This document shows positions 54,537-64,000 of a stretch of 64,000 nucleotides of DNA, piece by piece. Made by a program: the position numbers and the translations under genes. Every line of letters starts with the position of its first letter. Position 1 is the stretch's first letter. Under the pieces are notes generated by a model. It was not told the DNA's origin, searched no databases, and worked only from the letters and a program-made list of their open reading frames with translations. The DNA lies in NCBI RefSeq assembly GCF_017726655.1, contig NZ_CP072308.1:558001-622000 (forward strand), in the 5' to 3' direction. Source of the stretch: Agrobacterium tumefaciens (GTDB taxonomy: Bacteria > Pseudomonadota > Alphaproteobacteria > Rhizobiales > Rhizobiaceae).

Positions 54537-55347
54537 CGATTTTTTCGTGCGCGCCATGGTCGCCGGCATCGGTGTTGCGTTGACCGCCGGTCCGCTTGGC
54601 TGCTTCGTCGTCTGGCGGCGTATGGCCTATTTCGGGGATACCATGGCCCATTCGGCACTTCTGGGCGTTGCCCTGTCTCTGCTGCTGCAGCTCAATCTCA
54701 TTGTCAGCGTGTTTCTGGTCGCGTCGGCCGTGTCGCTTCTTTTGATTTTTCTGCAAAGACGGCAGGCTCTTTCCGCCGACGCGCTGCTGGGCATCCTGTC
54801 CCACTCCGCCTTGGCGATCGGTCTTGTCATCGTCGCCTTCATGAGCTGGGTCCGCATCGATCTCGTCTCGTTCCTGTTCGGCGATATTCTCGCCGTCACC
54901 CGCAGTGATATCGCACTGATCTGGGGCGGCGGACTGATTGTCATTGTCTCCATGGTCTTCCTGTGGCGGTCGCTGCTTGCCTCTACCGTTAATACGGAGC
55001 TGGCGGAAGCCGAGGGGCTGAACCCGGAACGGTCGAAACTGATCTTCACGCTGCTGATGGCGCTGGTGATTGCGATCGCCATGAAGGTGGTCGGCATCAT
55101 GCTCATCACCTCGCTGCTGATCATTCCGGCCGCGACGGCGCGGCGTTTTTCCAGCACGCCGGAGGTGATGGCGGTGGTGGCCTCGCTGATCGGTGCGGTG
55201 GCGGTTGTCGGCGGCCTGTTCGGCTCGCTGACCTATGACACGCCATCCGGGCCATCCATCGTGGTTGCCGCGGTGATCCTGTTCGTTATAAGCCTGTTGC
55301 CGGCGCCGGGTTTTTCCCGCTCCGCAGATGAAGGAGGCAAGCCATGA
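54529..55347 (+). CDS. znuB: Zinc ABC transporter, permease ZnuB
   Basis: A 272-residue ABC-3 family permease with about eight hydrophobic segments. ATG 54529 is chosen over the longer frame from 54400, which would repeat znuC's tail in another frame. Family features include FGDTMAHSALLGVALSLL and VGIMLITSLLIIPAATAR. It imports zinc with ZnuA and ZnuC, and overlaps zur by four bases. Confidence 0.93.
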   Translation: MFDDFFVRAMVAGIGVALTAGPLGCFVVWRRMAYFGDTMAHSALLGVALSLLLQLNLIVSVFLVASAVSLLLIFLQRRQALSADALLGILSHSALAIGLVIVAFMSWVRIDLVSFLFGDILAVTRSDIALIWGGGLIVIVSMVFLWRSLLASTVNTELAEAEGLNPERSKLIFTLLMALVIAIAMKVVGIMLITSLLIIPAATARRFSSTPEVMAVVASLIGAVAVVGGLFGSLTYDTPSGPSIVVAAVILFVISLLPAPGFSRSADEGGKP

Positions 55348-55757
55348 ATGCGCAGACCCAGCAGAATCTCACCAAGAACCAGTCGCTGGTCATGAACGCG
55401 CTTTCAAATGCGCAACAGCCGCTCAGCGCCTACATGATCCTCGACAAGCTGCGGGATGACGGTTTCCGCGCGCCGCTCCAGGTCTACCGGGCGCTGGAAA
55501 AACTGGTGGAGTTCGGTCTCGTCCACCGGCTGGAAAGCCTCAACGCTTTTGTCGCCTGCACTCACACGCAGGCGGAGTGCTGCTCGCAACACCATGGAAC
55601 GGTGGCCTTCGCAATCTGCGAATCCTGCGGGCAGGTGACGGAATTCCACGATCACGAGATCGACCATCGCCTCGAGCGCTGGGTGAAGGATAGCAAGTTC
55701 AAGGCGGAAAAAACCACGATCGAAATCCGCGGCCTCTGTGCTGCCTGCGCGGCATAA
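55344..55757 (+). CDS. zur: Zinc uptake regulator Zur (Fur family)
   Basis: A 137-residue Fur-family repressor. A winged helix (residues about 15-75) precedes the metal-binding part. The structural zinc cysteines are in CESCG (near residue 93) and CAAC near the end. Sensor-site residues are in the HDHEID and HTQAECCSQHH regions. It closes the znuCB-zur operon, so it represses its own operon when zinc is plentiful. Fur itself is possible on sequence but not on context. Confidence 0.93.
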   Translation: MNAQTQQNLTKNQSLVMNALSNAQQPLSAYMILDKLRDDGFRAPLQVYRALEKLVEFGLVHRLESLNAFVACTHTQAECCSQHHGTVAFAICESCGQVTEFHDHEIDHRLERWVKDSKFKAEKTTIEIRGLCAACAA

Positions 55758-55794
55758 CGGCAATTCTAGGGGCGGGCATGTTGCCCGCCGTCGA

Positions 55795-56328
55795 TCATTT
55801 TTCGATGATCGCCAGATCCCTCGAAAAACGCTTCCAGTTTTCGATATATTTTTCAGCCGAACGACGAAGGCTCGCCACGGCGTCGTCATCCAGCGTGCGG
55901 ATAGCGCGCGCGGGTGAGCCGACGATCAGGGAGTTATCCGGAAACTCCTTGCCTTCGGTCACCAGTGCATTGGCGCCGACGAGACAATTGCGGCCAATTT
56001 TTGCGCCGTTCAGGATCGTCGCGCCCATGCCGATCAACGAATTATCGCCGATGGTACAGCCATGGACGATGGCGTGATGACCGATGGTGCACATGTCGCC
56101 GATGGTGGCGGCATAGCCGGGATCGCTATGCAACATAACGCCTTCCTGGACGTTGGTGCCGCGCCCGACGCTGATCGGCTCGTTATCGCCGCGCAGCGTT
56201 GCACCAAACCAGATGCCGACATCCTCACCGAGTGTGACGGCGCCGATGACATTGGCATCGGGTGCGACCCAGTAACGATCCGGGGCAGGGGTCTGCGGTA
56301 CCCGGTCGGCGAGGCGGTAGAGCGGCAT
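55795..56328 (-). CDS. Gamma-carbonic anhydrase family protein
   Basis: A 177-residue left-handed beta-helix protein with hexapeptide repeats (VIGAVTLGEDVGIW and IGDNSLIGMGATILNGAKIG). Metal ligands His67, His84 and His89 match the three-His pattern of gamma-carbonic anhydrases. ATG 56328 has AAGGA seven bases upstream. Relatives are often annotated as YrdA/PaaY; carbonic anhydrase activity is not certain. Confidence 0.88.
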   Translation of the reverse strand: MPLYRLADRVPQTPAPDRYWVAPDANVIGAVTLGEDVGIWFGATLRGDNEPISVGRGTNVQEGVMLHSDPGYAATIGDMCTIGHHAIVHGCTIGDNSLIGMGATILNGAKIGRNCLVGANALVTEGKEFPDNSLIVGSPARAIRTLDDDAVASLRRSAEKYIENWKRFSRDLAIIEK

Positions 56329-56364
56329 GGCGGTGTCCTTCCGTTGCGTTTCCTGCCGATACAA

Positions 56365-57054
56365 TCAGGCGATTTTGACCGAGAGCCTGCCGACGCCATC
56401 GACGCCACACTCTATCCTGTCACCGCGCACGATCGGGCCGACGCCAGCTGGCGTTCCGGTCATGATTACGTCGCCGGCAGCAAGGGTGAACAGCTTGGAA
56501 AGCTCGGCAATCACTTCCGGCACTTTCCAGATCATCTGCGCGAGATCGCCCGTCTGCTTACGTTCGCCGTTGACATCGAGCCAGATCGCGCCGGTTGAGG
56601 GATGGCCGATTTTTTCTGCCGGAACGATGGCCGAGATCGGAGCGGAATATTCAAAAGCCTTCGCGCCCTCCCAGGAGCGGCCCATCTTCTTCAGCCCGTC
56701 CTGAAGGTCGCGGCGTGTCATGTCGATGCCGACGGCATAGCCCCACACATGATCCAACGCCTCGGACGCCGGGATATCCGCGCCGCCGCTCTTCAGAACC
56801 ACGACACACTCCACCTCGTAATGGACATTGGAGGACAGCGGAGGGTAGGGGAAGTCATTGCCAGCGGGAAGCAGATTGTCCGGGTTCTTTTGGAAATAAA
56901 AGGGGGGCTCGCGCGACGGGTCATGTCCCATTTCGATGGCGTGGTCGGCGTAGTTGCGGCCAACGCAATAGACCCGCCGCACGGGGAAGAGCTCTTGCGT
57001 GCCTTCGACTGGTAGCAGAACGGGTTTCGGGGCGGGGATGACGGTGGCGGCCAT
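56365..57054 (-). CDS. Fumarylacetoacetate hydrolase family protein
   Basis: A 229-residue FAH-fold protein: YCVGRNYADHAIEMGHD near residue 30, the Mg-ligand Glu in HYEVECVVVLKSG, and MTGTPAGVGPIVRGDRIE near the C-terminus. Members hydrolyse or decarboxylate beta-diketone-type acids, some being acylpyruvases. ATG 57054 has AGGA seven bases upstream. It lies 36 bases from the gamma-carbonic anhydrase gene in the same direction. Confidence 0.88.
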   Translation of the reverse strand: MAATVIPAPKPVLLPVEGTQELFPVRRVYCVGRNYADHAIEMGHDPSREPPFYFQKNPDNLLPAGNDFPYPPLSSNVHYEVECVVVLKSGGADIPASEALDHVWGYAVGIDMTRRDLQDGLKKMGRSWEGAKAFEYSAPISAIVPAEKIGHPSTGAIWLDVNGERKQTGDLAQMIWKVPEVIAELSKLFTLAAGDVIMTGTPAGVGPIVRGDRIECGVDGVGRLSVKIA

Positions 57055-57192
57055 GGGGATTTCCTGTCGTCTCTTGAAGCTGCAAGTCTTGTCCCGCGAT
57101 TCCGGGGCGATTTCCAGTTCAAAATGACCTCGCCTGCAAAACTGGCTTTTTACGGTCCTTTGTTGTAGAAGCCGGCGCAAAGAGGTTTACCC

Positions 57193-58203
57193 ATGTACAG
57201 AAAAGCGCTTGCCAGCGGCGAAAAAATCTTTGCCGTTGCACCCATGATCGATTGGACCGATACGAGGTGCAGGTTTCTGCACCGGCAATTGTCGAAGCGC
57301 GCCCTGCTGTTCACCGAAATGATCGTCGCCGATGCCATTATCCACGGCCAGCGCGAGCGGTTGCTCGGTTATCACCCGCAGGAACATCCCGTGGCCCTTC
57401 AGCTCGGCGGGTCTGACCCCGTCAAGCTTTCCCAGGCGGTGCGGATCGCCAGCGACTATGGTTACGATGAAATCAATCTCAATGTCGGCTGCCCTTCGGA
57501 CCGCGTGCAATCGGGTACCTTTGGCGCCTGCCTGATGCGCGAGCCCGACCTCGTTGCAAAATGTGTCTCCGCCATGAAGGCGGTCGCTGAGGTGCCAGTC
57601 ACAGTCAAATGCCGCATCGGCGTTGACGATCAGGAGCCTGAAAGGGTGTTGCCTGATTTTCTGGCGCGGGCGGTTGCGGCTGGCGCGGATGCCGTGTGGG
57701 TCCATGCCCGGAAAGCCTGGCTACAGGGTCTGTCGCCAAAGGAGAACCGCGAGGTTCCGCCGCTCGACTATGAACTCGTCTATCGCATGAAACGGGAAAA
57801 TCCAGGAGTCTTCATCGGCATCAATGGCGGCATTGCCGATCTCGATCAGGCGGGCGAGCACCTGAAATACATGGACGGCGTGATGCTCGGCCGCGCCGCC
57901 TATCACAACACCTCGATCCTTGCCGATGTCGATCACCGCATCTATGGCGGGCAAGCCCACCCCTATGACTGGATGGCGCTCCGGGACGCGATGATGGCTT
58001 ACGCTGCTGATTACGTCGCCGCAGGTGGACGTCTCAATCACGTCACCCGCCACATGGTCGGCCTGTTTCAGGGCATGCCGGGCGCGCGCCGGTTTCGGCA
58101 AATCCTCTCCAGCGACGCCACCCGACCGGGAGCCGGGCCTGAGGTGATCGAGGCAGCTTTTGCCGCCATCGATTTTAACCCGATGAAAGAACTGGCGGGC
58201 TGA
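57193..58203 (+). CDS. dusA: tRNA-dihydrouridine(20/20a) synthase DusA
   Basis: A 336-residue FMN enzyme that reduces uridine to dihydrouridine in tRNA D loops. The opening APMIDWTDTRCRFLHRQLS, the catalytic Cys100 in NVGCPSDRVQSGTFGACLM, the CRIGVDD region and the HARKAWLQGLSPKENR signature identify DusA rather than DusB or DusC. Confidence 0.94.
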   Translation: MYRKALASGEKIFAVAPMIDWTDTRCRFLHRQLSKRALLFTEMIVADAIIHGQRERLLGYHPQEHPVALQLGGSDPVKLSQAVRIASDYGYDEINLNVGCPSDRVQSGTFGACLMREPDLVAKCVSAMKAVAEVPVTVKCRIGVDDQEPERVLPDFLARAVAAGADAVWVHARKAWLQGLSPKENREVPPLDYELVYRMKRENPGVFIGINGGIADLDQAGEHLKYMDGVMLGRAAYHNTSILADVDHRIYGGQAHPYDWMALRDAMMAYAADYVAAGGRLNHVTRHMVGLFQGMPGARRFRQILSSDATRPGAGPEVIEAAFAAIDFNPMKELAG

Positions 58204-58209
58204 GAGGGC

Positions 58210-59010
58210 TCAGACGGCTTTTTGCAGTTCCTGCGCACCAGTGGGCGCATTGACCTTGCCGCCGGTAATGAAGAAAGCGAAGACGTCGCGCGGCGTCTTT
58301 TCGACCCTCCGGTCCGGCGCTATCAGCGGCAAATCGTCAGGAACGCCGCCTGCCGCGTAGGTCTTGACGCGTTTTGCCCAATCCTTGATCCCGGCTTTCG
58401 GATAGCAGGTCTTGATATCGTCCTCGCCCTTCTGCAGGCGGCAATAGACGAAATCGGCCGTGACGTCAGGCAGCATCGGATACTCGTGATGATCGGCGCA
58501 GACGACCGCGACCTTGTGTCTGGCGAGAAGCTCGATGAATTCCGGCACCTGGAACGTCTCATTGCGCACCTCCACGACGTGGCGCAAACGAATCCCGTCC
58601 TGCTTTTCCGGCAATAGCGCCAGGAATGCGCCGAAATCGTCGGCGTCGAATTTCTTCGTCGGCGCGAATTGCCAGAGGATCGGGCCGAGATGCGATCCAA
58701 GTTCCGTCAGACCCTGCGTCAGGAACTTCGTCATGGACTCGCCCGCTTCGGCCAGAACCTTGCGGTTGGTGACGTAACGGCTTGCTTTCAGTGAAAAGAC
58801 GAAATCCTCCGGCACCTCGGATGCCCATTTGGCGAAGGTCTCCGGCTTCTGGCTGCTGTAATAGGTGCCGTTGACTTCAATCGCCGTCAACTGCCGGCTT
58901 GCGTGCTCCAACTGGCGCTTCTTCGGCAGTTTTTCCGGGTAGAAAGTTCCTTCCCACGGCTCGAAGGTCCAGCCGCCGATACCGGTGCGGATAGTCCCTG
59001 ACGTCGACAT
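58210..59010 (-). CDS. DUF72 domain-containing protein
   Basis: A 266-residue TIM-barrel protein of the DUF72 family: GIGGWTFEPWEGTFYPEKLPKK at the N-terminus, VEVRNETFQVPEFIELL in the middle, and AFFITGGKVNAPTGAQ near the end. Function of the family is not established. ATG 59010 has GGGAGG eight bases upstream; the longer frame is rejected. Confidence 0.82.
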   Translation of the reverse strand: MSTSGTIRTGIGGWTFEPWEGTFYPEKLPKKRQLEHASRQLTAIEVNGTYYSSQKPETFAKWASEVPEDFVFSLKASRYVTNRKVLAEAGESMTKFLTQGLTELGSHLGPILWQFAPTKKFDADDFGAFLALLPEKQDGIRLRHVVEVRNETFQVPEFIELLARHKVAVVCADHHEYPMLPDVTADFVYCRLQKGEDDIKTCYPKAGIKDWAKRVKTYAAGGVPDDLPLIAPDRRVEKTPRDVFAFFITGGKVNAPTGAQELQKAV

Positions 59011-59163
59011 CTGTTGTTCCTCCCAAATTCCGTGCCGCTTTCGCGCCTTTGCCCAAGTCATTCACAGGCCTGCGGCGACGGCGGTGTCTTGACCAATGGA
59101 TCCCACCTCGACGGCGAGGATAACGGGGCGCCGCCCGGGCACACCTGTCGTTAATCTCTGAAA

Positions 59164-62085
59164 CTACTCCGCGGCTTGCTGTTTTCCAGCCGGTCGCCTC
59201 TCCAGAAGCTCTTTCAGGAAGTGACCGGTATAGGAGCGCTCGACCTTGACGATGTCTTCCGGCGTGCCGGTTGCCACCACTTCGCCGCCGCCCGTGCCGC
59301 CTTCGGGGCCGATATCGATGATCCAGTCGGCCGTCTTGATGACTTCGAGATTGTGTTCGATCACGACCACGGAATTGCCCTGTTCCACCAGCGCATGCAG
59401 CATCTCGAGCAGCTTGTTGACGTCGTGGAAGTGCAGGCCGGTCGTCGGCTCGTCGAGTATGTAGAGCGTGCGGCCCGTGGAGCGCTTCGACAGTTCCTTG
59501 GCAAGCTTGACGCGCTGCGCTTCGCCGCCGGAAAGCGTATTGGCCTGCTGGCCGACCTTGATGTAACCAAGACCAACATCGAAGAGCGATTGCAGCTTGT
59601 CGCGGACGGCCGGCACGGCGGCGAAGAATTCCACGCCTTCTTCAACCGTCATATCCAGCACGTCCGCGATGGATTTGCCCTTGAAGGTGACGTCAAGCGT
59701 TTCGCGGTTATAGCGCTTGCCGTGGCAGACATCGCAGGTGACATAGACATCAGGCAGGAAGTGCATTTCGATCTTGATGACACCGTCGCCCTGGCAGGCT
59801 TCGCATCGGCCACCCTTGACGTTGAAGGAGAAGCGGCCGGGTGCGTAACCACGCGCCTTCGCTTCCGGCAGGCCCGCAAACCAGTCCCGGATCGGCGTAA
59901 AAGCGCCGGTATAGGTGGCGGGGTTCGAGCGTGGGGTCCGGCCAATGGGTGACTGATCGATATCGATCACCTTGTCGATGAATTCGAAACCATCGATACG
60001 GTCATGTTCCGCCGGGATTTCGCGCGCACCCATGACCCGCCGTGCCGCCGATTTATAGAGCGTTTCGATCAGGAAGGTGGATTTGCCGCCGCCGGAAACG
60101 CCGGTTACGGCGGTAAAGACACCCAAAGGCACCGCAGCAGTGACATTCTTCAGATTATTGCCGCGTGCGCCGACAACCTTGATCTCGCGACCCTTCTTGG
60201 GTTTGCGGCGCTGCGCGGGAACCGCGACGCCGAGTTCGCCGGAGAGATATTTGCCGGTCAGTGATTTCGGGTTGGCCATCACCTCCTGCGGCGTACCTTC
60301 GGCGATGACCTGACCGCCGTGGATGCCGGCGGCCGGGCCGATATCGACCACATAGTCCGCCGTCAAAATGGCATCCTCGTCATGTTCGACCACAATCACC
60401 GTATTGCCGATATCGCGCAGATGTTTGAGCGTATCAAGCAAGCGGGCATTGTCGCGCTGATGGAGACCGATCGAGGGCTCGTCAAGGACATAGAGAACGC
60501 CGGTGAGGCCCGAGCCGATCTGCGATGCAAGACGGATGCGCTGGCTCTCGCCGCCAGAGAGCGTGCCGGAATTGCGCGACAGGCTGAGATAATCCAGCCC
60601 GACATCGTTGAGGAAGCGCAGGCGCTCGCGGATTTCCTTGAGGATACGGACGGCGATTTCATTCTGCTTGGCGTTCAGGCTTTCCGGCAGCACCTCGAAC
60701 CAGTCGCGCGCGGTGCGGATCGACATTTCGGTGACTTCACCGATATGCAGCTTGTTGATCTTAACGGCGAGCGCTTCCGGTTTGAGGCGGTACCCCGCGC
60801 AGGCCGGGCAGGGGGCTGCCGACATGTAACGCTCAATTTCCTCGCGCGCCCAGGCGCTGTCGGTCTCTTTCCAGCGACGCTCCAGATTAGGCACGATGCC
60901 TTCAAAGTTCTTCACCGTCTTGTAGGAGCGGGCGCCGTCCTGATAATTGAACTCGATCTTGTCATCCGTGCCCTGCAGGATGGCGTGCTGCGCGTCCTTC
61001 GAAAGATCGGACCACTTGCTCGACAGCTTGAAACCGAAAGCTTTACCGAGTGCTTCCAGCGTCTGGTTATAATAGGGCGAGGAAGACTTCGCCCATGGTG
61101 CAATGGCGCCGTCGCGCAGCGTGCGGGCTGGCTCCGGCACGATCAGGTTTTCATCCACCTTCTGCTGCGAGCCGAGGCCATCGCAGCTGGGGCAGGCGCC
61201 GAAGGGATTGTTGAAGGAAAACAGCCGCGGTTCGATTTCCGGAATGGTGAAGCCGGAAACGGGGCATGCGAATTTTTCCGAAAACAGCACGCGCTCGTGG
61301 GTCTCATTGAGAGATTTATTGGCGGAACCACCGGCCGCGGTTTCTTCTGCAGGCAGCGGTTTGTCGGCGAATTCGGCGATCGCCAGACCGTCCGCGAGCT
61401 TCAAGCAGGTCTCAAGACTGTCGGCAAGACGTGCGGCCATATCCGGGCGCACAACAGCACGGTCAACCACCACGTCGATGTCGTGCTTGTATTTCTTGTC
61501 GAGGGCTGGAACGTCGGCGATCTCGTAGAACTGGCCGTCCACCTTGACGCGCTGGAAGCCCTTCTTCATCAGCTCGGCAAGTTCCTTCTTGTACTCGCCC
61601 TTGCGGCCGCGCACGATCGGGGCGAGGATATAAAGACGCGTGCCTTCGTCGAAAGCGAGGATGCGATCCACCATCTGGCTGACCGTCTGGCTTTCGATCG
61701 GCAGGCCTGTCGCCGGCGAATAGGGCACACCGACGCGCGCAAAGAGCAGGCGCATGTAGTCGTAAATCTCGGTGACCGTACCCACCGTCGAGCGCGGGTT
61801 ACGCGAGGTGGTCTTCTGCTCGATGGAGATCGCCGGTGACAGACCGTCAATCTGGTCCACGTCGGGCTTCTGCATCATCTCCAGGAACTGGCGCGCATAG
61901 GCCGAAAGGCTCTCGACATAACGGCGCTGGCCCTCGGCATAGATGGTATCGAAAGCAAGCGACGACTTGCCCGAGCCGGAGAGGCCGGTCATGACGATCA
62001 GCTTGTTGCGTGGCAAATCCAGATCGATGCCCTTGAGGTTATGCTCGCGGGCGCCACGGATGGAAATCGTCTTCAGTTCACTCAT
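59164..62085 (-). CDS. uvrA: Excinuclease ABC subunit A
   Basis: A 973-residue damage-recognition ATPase of nucleotide excision repair. Two ABC modules are visible: Walker [10 protein letters not shown] at 34-42 and GVSGGGKST near 665, with signatures [12 protein letters not shown] and [12 protein letters not shown]. Zinc-finger cysteines occur in CPSC near 298 and CEAC...CDVC near 760. Length is normal. It diverges from ssb, with a LexA box between them. Confidence 0.97.
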   Translation of the reverse strand: MSELKTISIRGAREHNLKGIDLDLPRNKLIVMTGLSGSGKSSLAFDTIYAEGQRRYVESLSAYARQFLEMMQKPDVDQIDGLSPAISIEQKTTSRNPRSTVGTVTEIYDYMRLLFARVGVPYSPATGLPIESQTVSQMVDRILAFDEGTRLYILAPIVRGRKGEYKKELAELMKKGFQRVKVDGQFYEIADVPALDKKYKHDIDVVVDRAVVRPDMAARLADSLETCLKLADGLAIAEFADKPLPAEETAAGGSANKSLNETHERVLFSEKFACPVSGFTIPEIEPRLFSFNNPFGACPSCDGLGSQQKVDENLIVPEPARTLRDGAIAPWAKSSSPYYNQTLEALGKAFGFKLSSKWSDLSKDAQHAILQGTDDKIEFNYQDGARSYKTVKNFEGIVPNLERRWKETDSAWAREEIERYMSAAPCPACAGYRLKPEALAVKINKLHIGEVTEMSIRTARDWFEVLPESLNAKQNEIAVRILKEIRERLRFLNDVGLDYLSLSRNSGTLSGGESQRIRLASQIGSGLTGVLYVLDEPSIGLHQRDNARLLDTLKHLRDIGNTVIVVEHDEDAILTADYVVDIGPAAGIHGGQVIAEGTPQEVMANPKSLTGKYLSGELGVAVPAQRRKPKKGREIKVVGARGNNLKNVTAAVPLGVFTAVTGVSGGGKSTFLIETLYKSAARRVMGAREIPAEHDRIDGFEFIDKVIDIDQSPIGRTPRSNPATYTGAFTPIRDWFAGLPEAKARGYAPGRFSFNVKGGRCEACQGDGVIKIEMHFLPDVYVTCDVCHGKRYNRETLDVTFKGKSIADVLDMTVEEGVEFFAAVPAVRDKLQSLFDVGLGYIKVGQQANTLSGGEAQRVKLAKELSKRSTGRTLYILDEPTTGLHFHDVNKLLEMLHALVEQGNSVVVIEHNLEVIKTADWIIDIGPEGGTGGGEVVATGTPEDIVKVERSYTGHFLKELLERRPAGKQQAAE

Positions 62086-62217
62086 GACAAGGCTCGGACA
62101 AATAGAAGGCTTGAGGGCGGCGTGTCCTTATGTAGTGACGCAGCCGGATGTGTCGAGGTCTAATCCCAATCGGCCGAAGCTTTTCGGAAAGCTTGACTCG
62201 AAATCTGCGATTCAATA

Positions 62218-62232
62218 GAACAAAAAAGGAAC
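62218..62232. promoter_or_regulatory. LexA (SOS) box between uvrA and ssb
   Basis: GAAC-AAAAAAG-GAAC is an exact match to the alphaproteobacterial LexA site GAAC/GTTC-N7. It lies 133 bases upstream of uvrA and 158 bases upstream of ssb, so uvrA and possibly ssb are damage-inducible. Confidence 0.85.
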
Positions 62233-62389
62233 GAATTGCAAGCGACAATCTCCGCCACCGCAGCTTAAGATTATTCGTTGTGGATAGTTCCATGCTTGCG
62301 GTGCCCTTTGCGGGCCGTGGCGGCTATTGTGTGGCGAATTTTTTGAAATGCGATTGCCGGTCATGAAGGCCGGCGGACAGGATGACGAG

Positions 62390-62926
62390 ATGGCTGGTAG
62401 CGTAAACAAGGTAATTCTGATCGGAAACGTGGGCGCCGATCCCGAAATCCGCCGCACGCAGGATGGCCGCCCAATCGCCAATCTGCGTATTGCTACGTCG
62501 GAAACCTGGCGCGACCGCAACAGCGGTGAGCGCAAGGAAAAGACCGAGTGGCACACGGTCGTGGTGTTCAACGAAGGCCTGTGCAAAGTGGTCGAGCAAT
62601 ACGTCAAGAAGGGCGCAAAGCTCTACATCGAAGGTCAGTTGCAAACCCGTAAGTGGCAGGACCAGACCGGTAACGACCGTTATTCGACGGAAGTGGTTCT
62701 TCAGGGCTTCAACTCGACGCTGACCATGCTCGATGGTCGCGGCGAAGGCAGCGGCCGCAGTGGCGGCGGCGACTTCGGCGGCGGCAACGATTACGGCAGT
62801 GGCGGCGGCTCGGGTTATGGCGGCGGTTACGACCAGCAGTCCTCTTCTCGCGGCGGTTCTTCCCGCGGCAGCAGCCAGCCTTCGGGCGGCTTCTCCAACG
62901 ATATGGACGACGACATCCCGTTTTGA
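62390..62926 (+). CDS. ssb: Single-stranded DNA-binding protein SSB
   Basis: A 178-residue SSB. The OB fold occupies about residues 1-112 ([17 protein letters not shown] and [16 protein letters not shown] core). A Gly/Ser-rich linker follows, ending in the acidic partner-binding tip DDDIPF. ATG 62390 has AGGA seven bases upstream; the frame is open from 62327 but without support. It covers single-stranded DNA in replication and repair. Confidence 0.95.
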   Translation: MAGSVNKVILIGNVGADPEIRRTQDGRPIANLRIATSETWRDRNSGERKEKTEWHTVVVFNEGLCKVVEQYVKKGAKLYIEGQLQTRKWQDQTGNDRYSTEVVLQGFNSTLTMLDGRGEGSGRSGGGDFGGGNDYGSGGGSGYGGGYDQQSSSRGGSSRGSSQPSGGFSNDMDDDIPF

Positions 62927-62965
62927 TCTGACGCCGGATGAATATGTGCATGACAGGAGGCGAGC

Positions 62966-63223
62966 TTGAGTGACGACACGGTGCAACCGAAACAGCCCGC
63001 CACCTGGCGCATTATTCTTGCGTTTTTCCTTGATTTCTGGACGGTGTTTTTTGCGGCGGGATTTCTTGTCGCAACCGTTGCGGGCGGGCGAACACCGGAG
63101 GGGTTTTCCCTGAACGGTACGCCTGCTCTTGTCGCCTTTGGCCTGATGATAGCCTATTTCGTTGTGCTGGGACGGTTCTTTGGTGGCACGTTGTGGCAGC
63201 GGCTCCTGAAAGCAAGACGCTGA
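62966..63223 (+). CDS. Small RDD-like membrane protein
   Basis: An 85-residue protein with two hydrophobic segments (IILAFFLDFWTVFFAAGFLVA and ALVAFGLMIAYFVVLGRFF). The LAFFLDFW and GGTLWQRLL parts recall the RDD membrane domain. TTG 62966 has a strong AGGAGG five bases upstream. It follows ssb by 39 bases. Function unknown. Confidence 0.68.
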   Translation: MSDDTVQPKQPATWRIILAFFLDFWTVFFAAGFLVATVAGGRTPEGFSLNGTPALVAFGLMIAYFVVLGRFFGGTLWQRLLKARR

Positions 63224-63271
63224 CATCCATTGTCGGTCTCTTTTTCGGCGTAAGTGCCTGGTGAGGCCAAA

Positions 63272-64000
63272 CTAAGCCGCCACCTTGTCCGCCAACATCG
63301 CGACCATGACATCGGATTGCGACACGATGCCGACCATCTTGCCGCGGGCGTCCGCCACGGGCAGATAGTGCAACCCTTCTTCCGCGAAACGGATGATGGC
63401 TTCCTCGATGGGCGTTTCCGGCGAAACCGTTTTCACAGGCGAGGTCATGATGTCCTTCACCGTGTCGTTCGGCGCGCTTGCGCCTGACAGGATGAGGCGC
63501 AGGCGCTGGAGGAAGCCGATGGCGGGACGGCCATTTCTCCAGCTGGCCTTTTCCAGGAAGTCCGTCTGGGTGACGATACCGACGATTTCTGCTTTGTCGT
63601 TGGTGACCGGCAGCGCCTTGAAGTGGTGGCTGTGCATCAGTCCCTGGGCGTGGCGAAGGCTGTCATCGGGTGCGACGCCGATGACATCCCGTGACATGAC
63701 GCTCGCACAATCGAGATGCAGCGCGCGGCGGCGGTAGGAGCGCAGTTCAGTCTTGCGCAGGATGGTCTCCAGCGCATCGCGGTCGATATCGAGGACCTCG
63801 TCATATTCTTTCAGCACCTCATCAAGATCGGTTGAGGAAAAGCCGATTTTCTGAATGGGCGTGGGATCTGTGGTGCCGTGCGCCGCTTTGCCAAGCTTGA
63901 GACCATGGGGATAGGCGCGGCCGGTCGCATTGTTATAGACGAGCGCCAAAACGAGAAGGATGAGCGAGTTTCCGGCCACCGGCCAGAGCAGAAAACCATA
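63272..64000 (-). CDS. HPP family membrane protein with CBS domains, N-terminal part outside window
   Basis: The frame is open to the last base, so the N-terminus lies beyond the window. What is visible begins with the end of the HPP membrane domain (YGFLLWPVAGNSLILLVLALVYNNATGRAYPH). A linker and two CBS domains follow (VMSRDVIGVAPDDSLRHA and IMTSPVKTVSPETPIEEAI). HPP domains resemble membrane channels for nitrite or other small ions in plants and cyanobacteria; substrate here unknown. Confidence 0.87.
   Translation of the reverse strand, partial: YGFLLWPVAGNSLILLVLALVYNNATGRAYPHGLKLGKAAHGTTDPTPIQKIGFSSTDLDEVLKEYDEVLDIDRDALETILRKTELRSYRRRALHLDCASVMSRDVIGVAPDDSLRHAQGLMHSHHFKALPVTNDKAEIVGIVTQTDFLEKASWRNGRPAIGFLQRLRLILSGASAPNDTVKDIMTSPVKTVSPETPIEEAIIRFAEEGLHYLPVADARGKMVGIVSQSDVMVAMLADKVAA

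Noticed and set aside
59096..59125. Another REP-like palindrome between the DUF72 gene and uvrA
   Set aside because: CCTCGACGGCGAGG is only a 5-bp stem and lacks the flanking bases shared by the other elements.
60319..61839. 506-residue open frame opposite uvrA
   Set aside because: Antisense shadow of the conserved uvrA gene, with no ribosome site and no recognisable domain.

Overview
The window looks like chromosome of a Rhizobiaceae alphaproteobacterium, most probably Agrobacterium. This rests on an aapJQMP broad-range amino acid ABC operon, split cbb3 oxidase operons (ccoNOQP and fixGHIS) with FixK/FnrN-type boxes, a fused secDF gene, znuA facing znuC-znuB-zur, a LexA box of the alphaproteobacterial GAAC-N7-GAAC type, and GC-rich codon use throughout. 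No sequence search was possible, so the genus is an inference. There is no prophage, insertion sequence, CRISPR array or plasmid-type region. Most of the window is core chromosome.

Layout. 1-4 kb: end of homoserine dehydrogenase, a small membrane protein, recJ, and two identical tRNA-Glu genes. 4-10 kb: the aap operon on the minus strand, facing metC. 10-16 kb: FAD monooxygenase, NDUFS6-like zinc protein, alpha/beta hydrolase, cysE, a DUF3126 protein, and a cytochrome P450 facing a TetR regulator across two matching operator-like repeats. 16-25 kb: formaldehyde dehydrogenase, DUF815 ATPase, yajC-secDF followed by two genes related to mitochondrial complex I assembly factors, a DMT exporter and lipB. 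25-35 kb: tRNA-Leu, small lipoprotein and membrane proteins, OsmC, a three-gene unit (FdhF/YdeP-like molybdoenzyme, small winged-helix-like protein, deformylase-like protein lacking two metal ligands), a frameshifted mgtE, a MerR regulator with its own operator, and two membrane proteins. 35-45 kb: cobU/cobP, ccoNOQP, three unrelated genes on the other strand, and fixGHIS. 45-53 kb: gnd, an RcnB-like protein, aldo/keto reductase, and beta-mannosidase facing a LacI regulator. 52-56 kb: zinc uptake and its regulator Zur. 55-64 kb: gamma-carbonic anhydrase, FAH-family protein, dusA, DUF72 protein, uvrA, ssb, and an HPP/CBS protein cut by the window end.

Main functional groups. (1) Microaerobic respiration: ccoNOQP encodes the high-affinity oxidase and fixGHIS its copper delivery and assembly proteins. 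A perfect TTGAT-N4-ATCAA box precedes the first and a one-mismatch box precedes the second. (2) Zinc homeostasis: znuA and znuCB-zur share a divergent promoter region with a Zur-box-like sequence, and ZnuC carries an unusual His-rich tail. (3) Protein export plus possible complex I assembly: yajC, secDF, an Mth938/NDUFAF3-like gene and an NDUFAF6-like gene are in line. (4) DNA repair: recJ, uvrA and ssb.

The least conventional locus is 27281-30396, where a deformylase-fold protein lacking two of three metal ligands is co-encoded with a formate-dehydrogenase-like molybdoenzyme. Many start codons were moved from the longest reading frame to the best Shine-Dalgarno match. Where this matters the entry says so.
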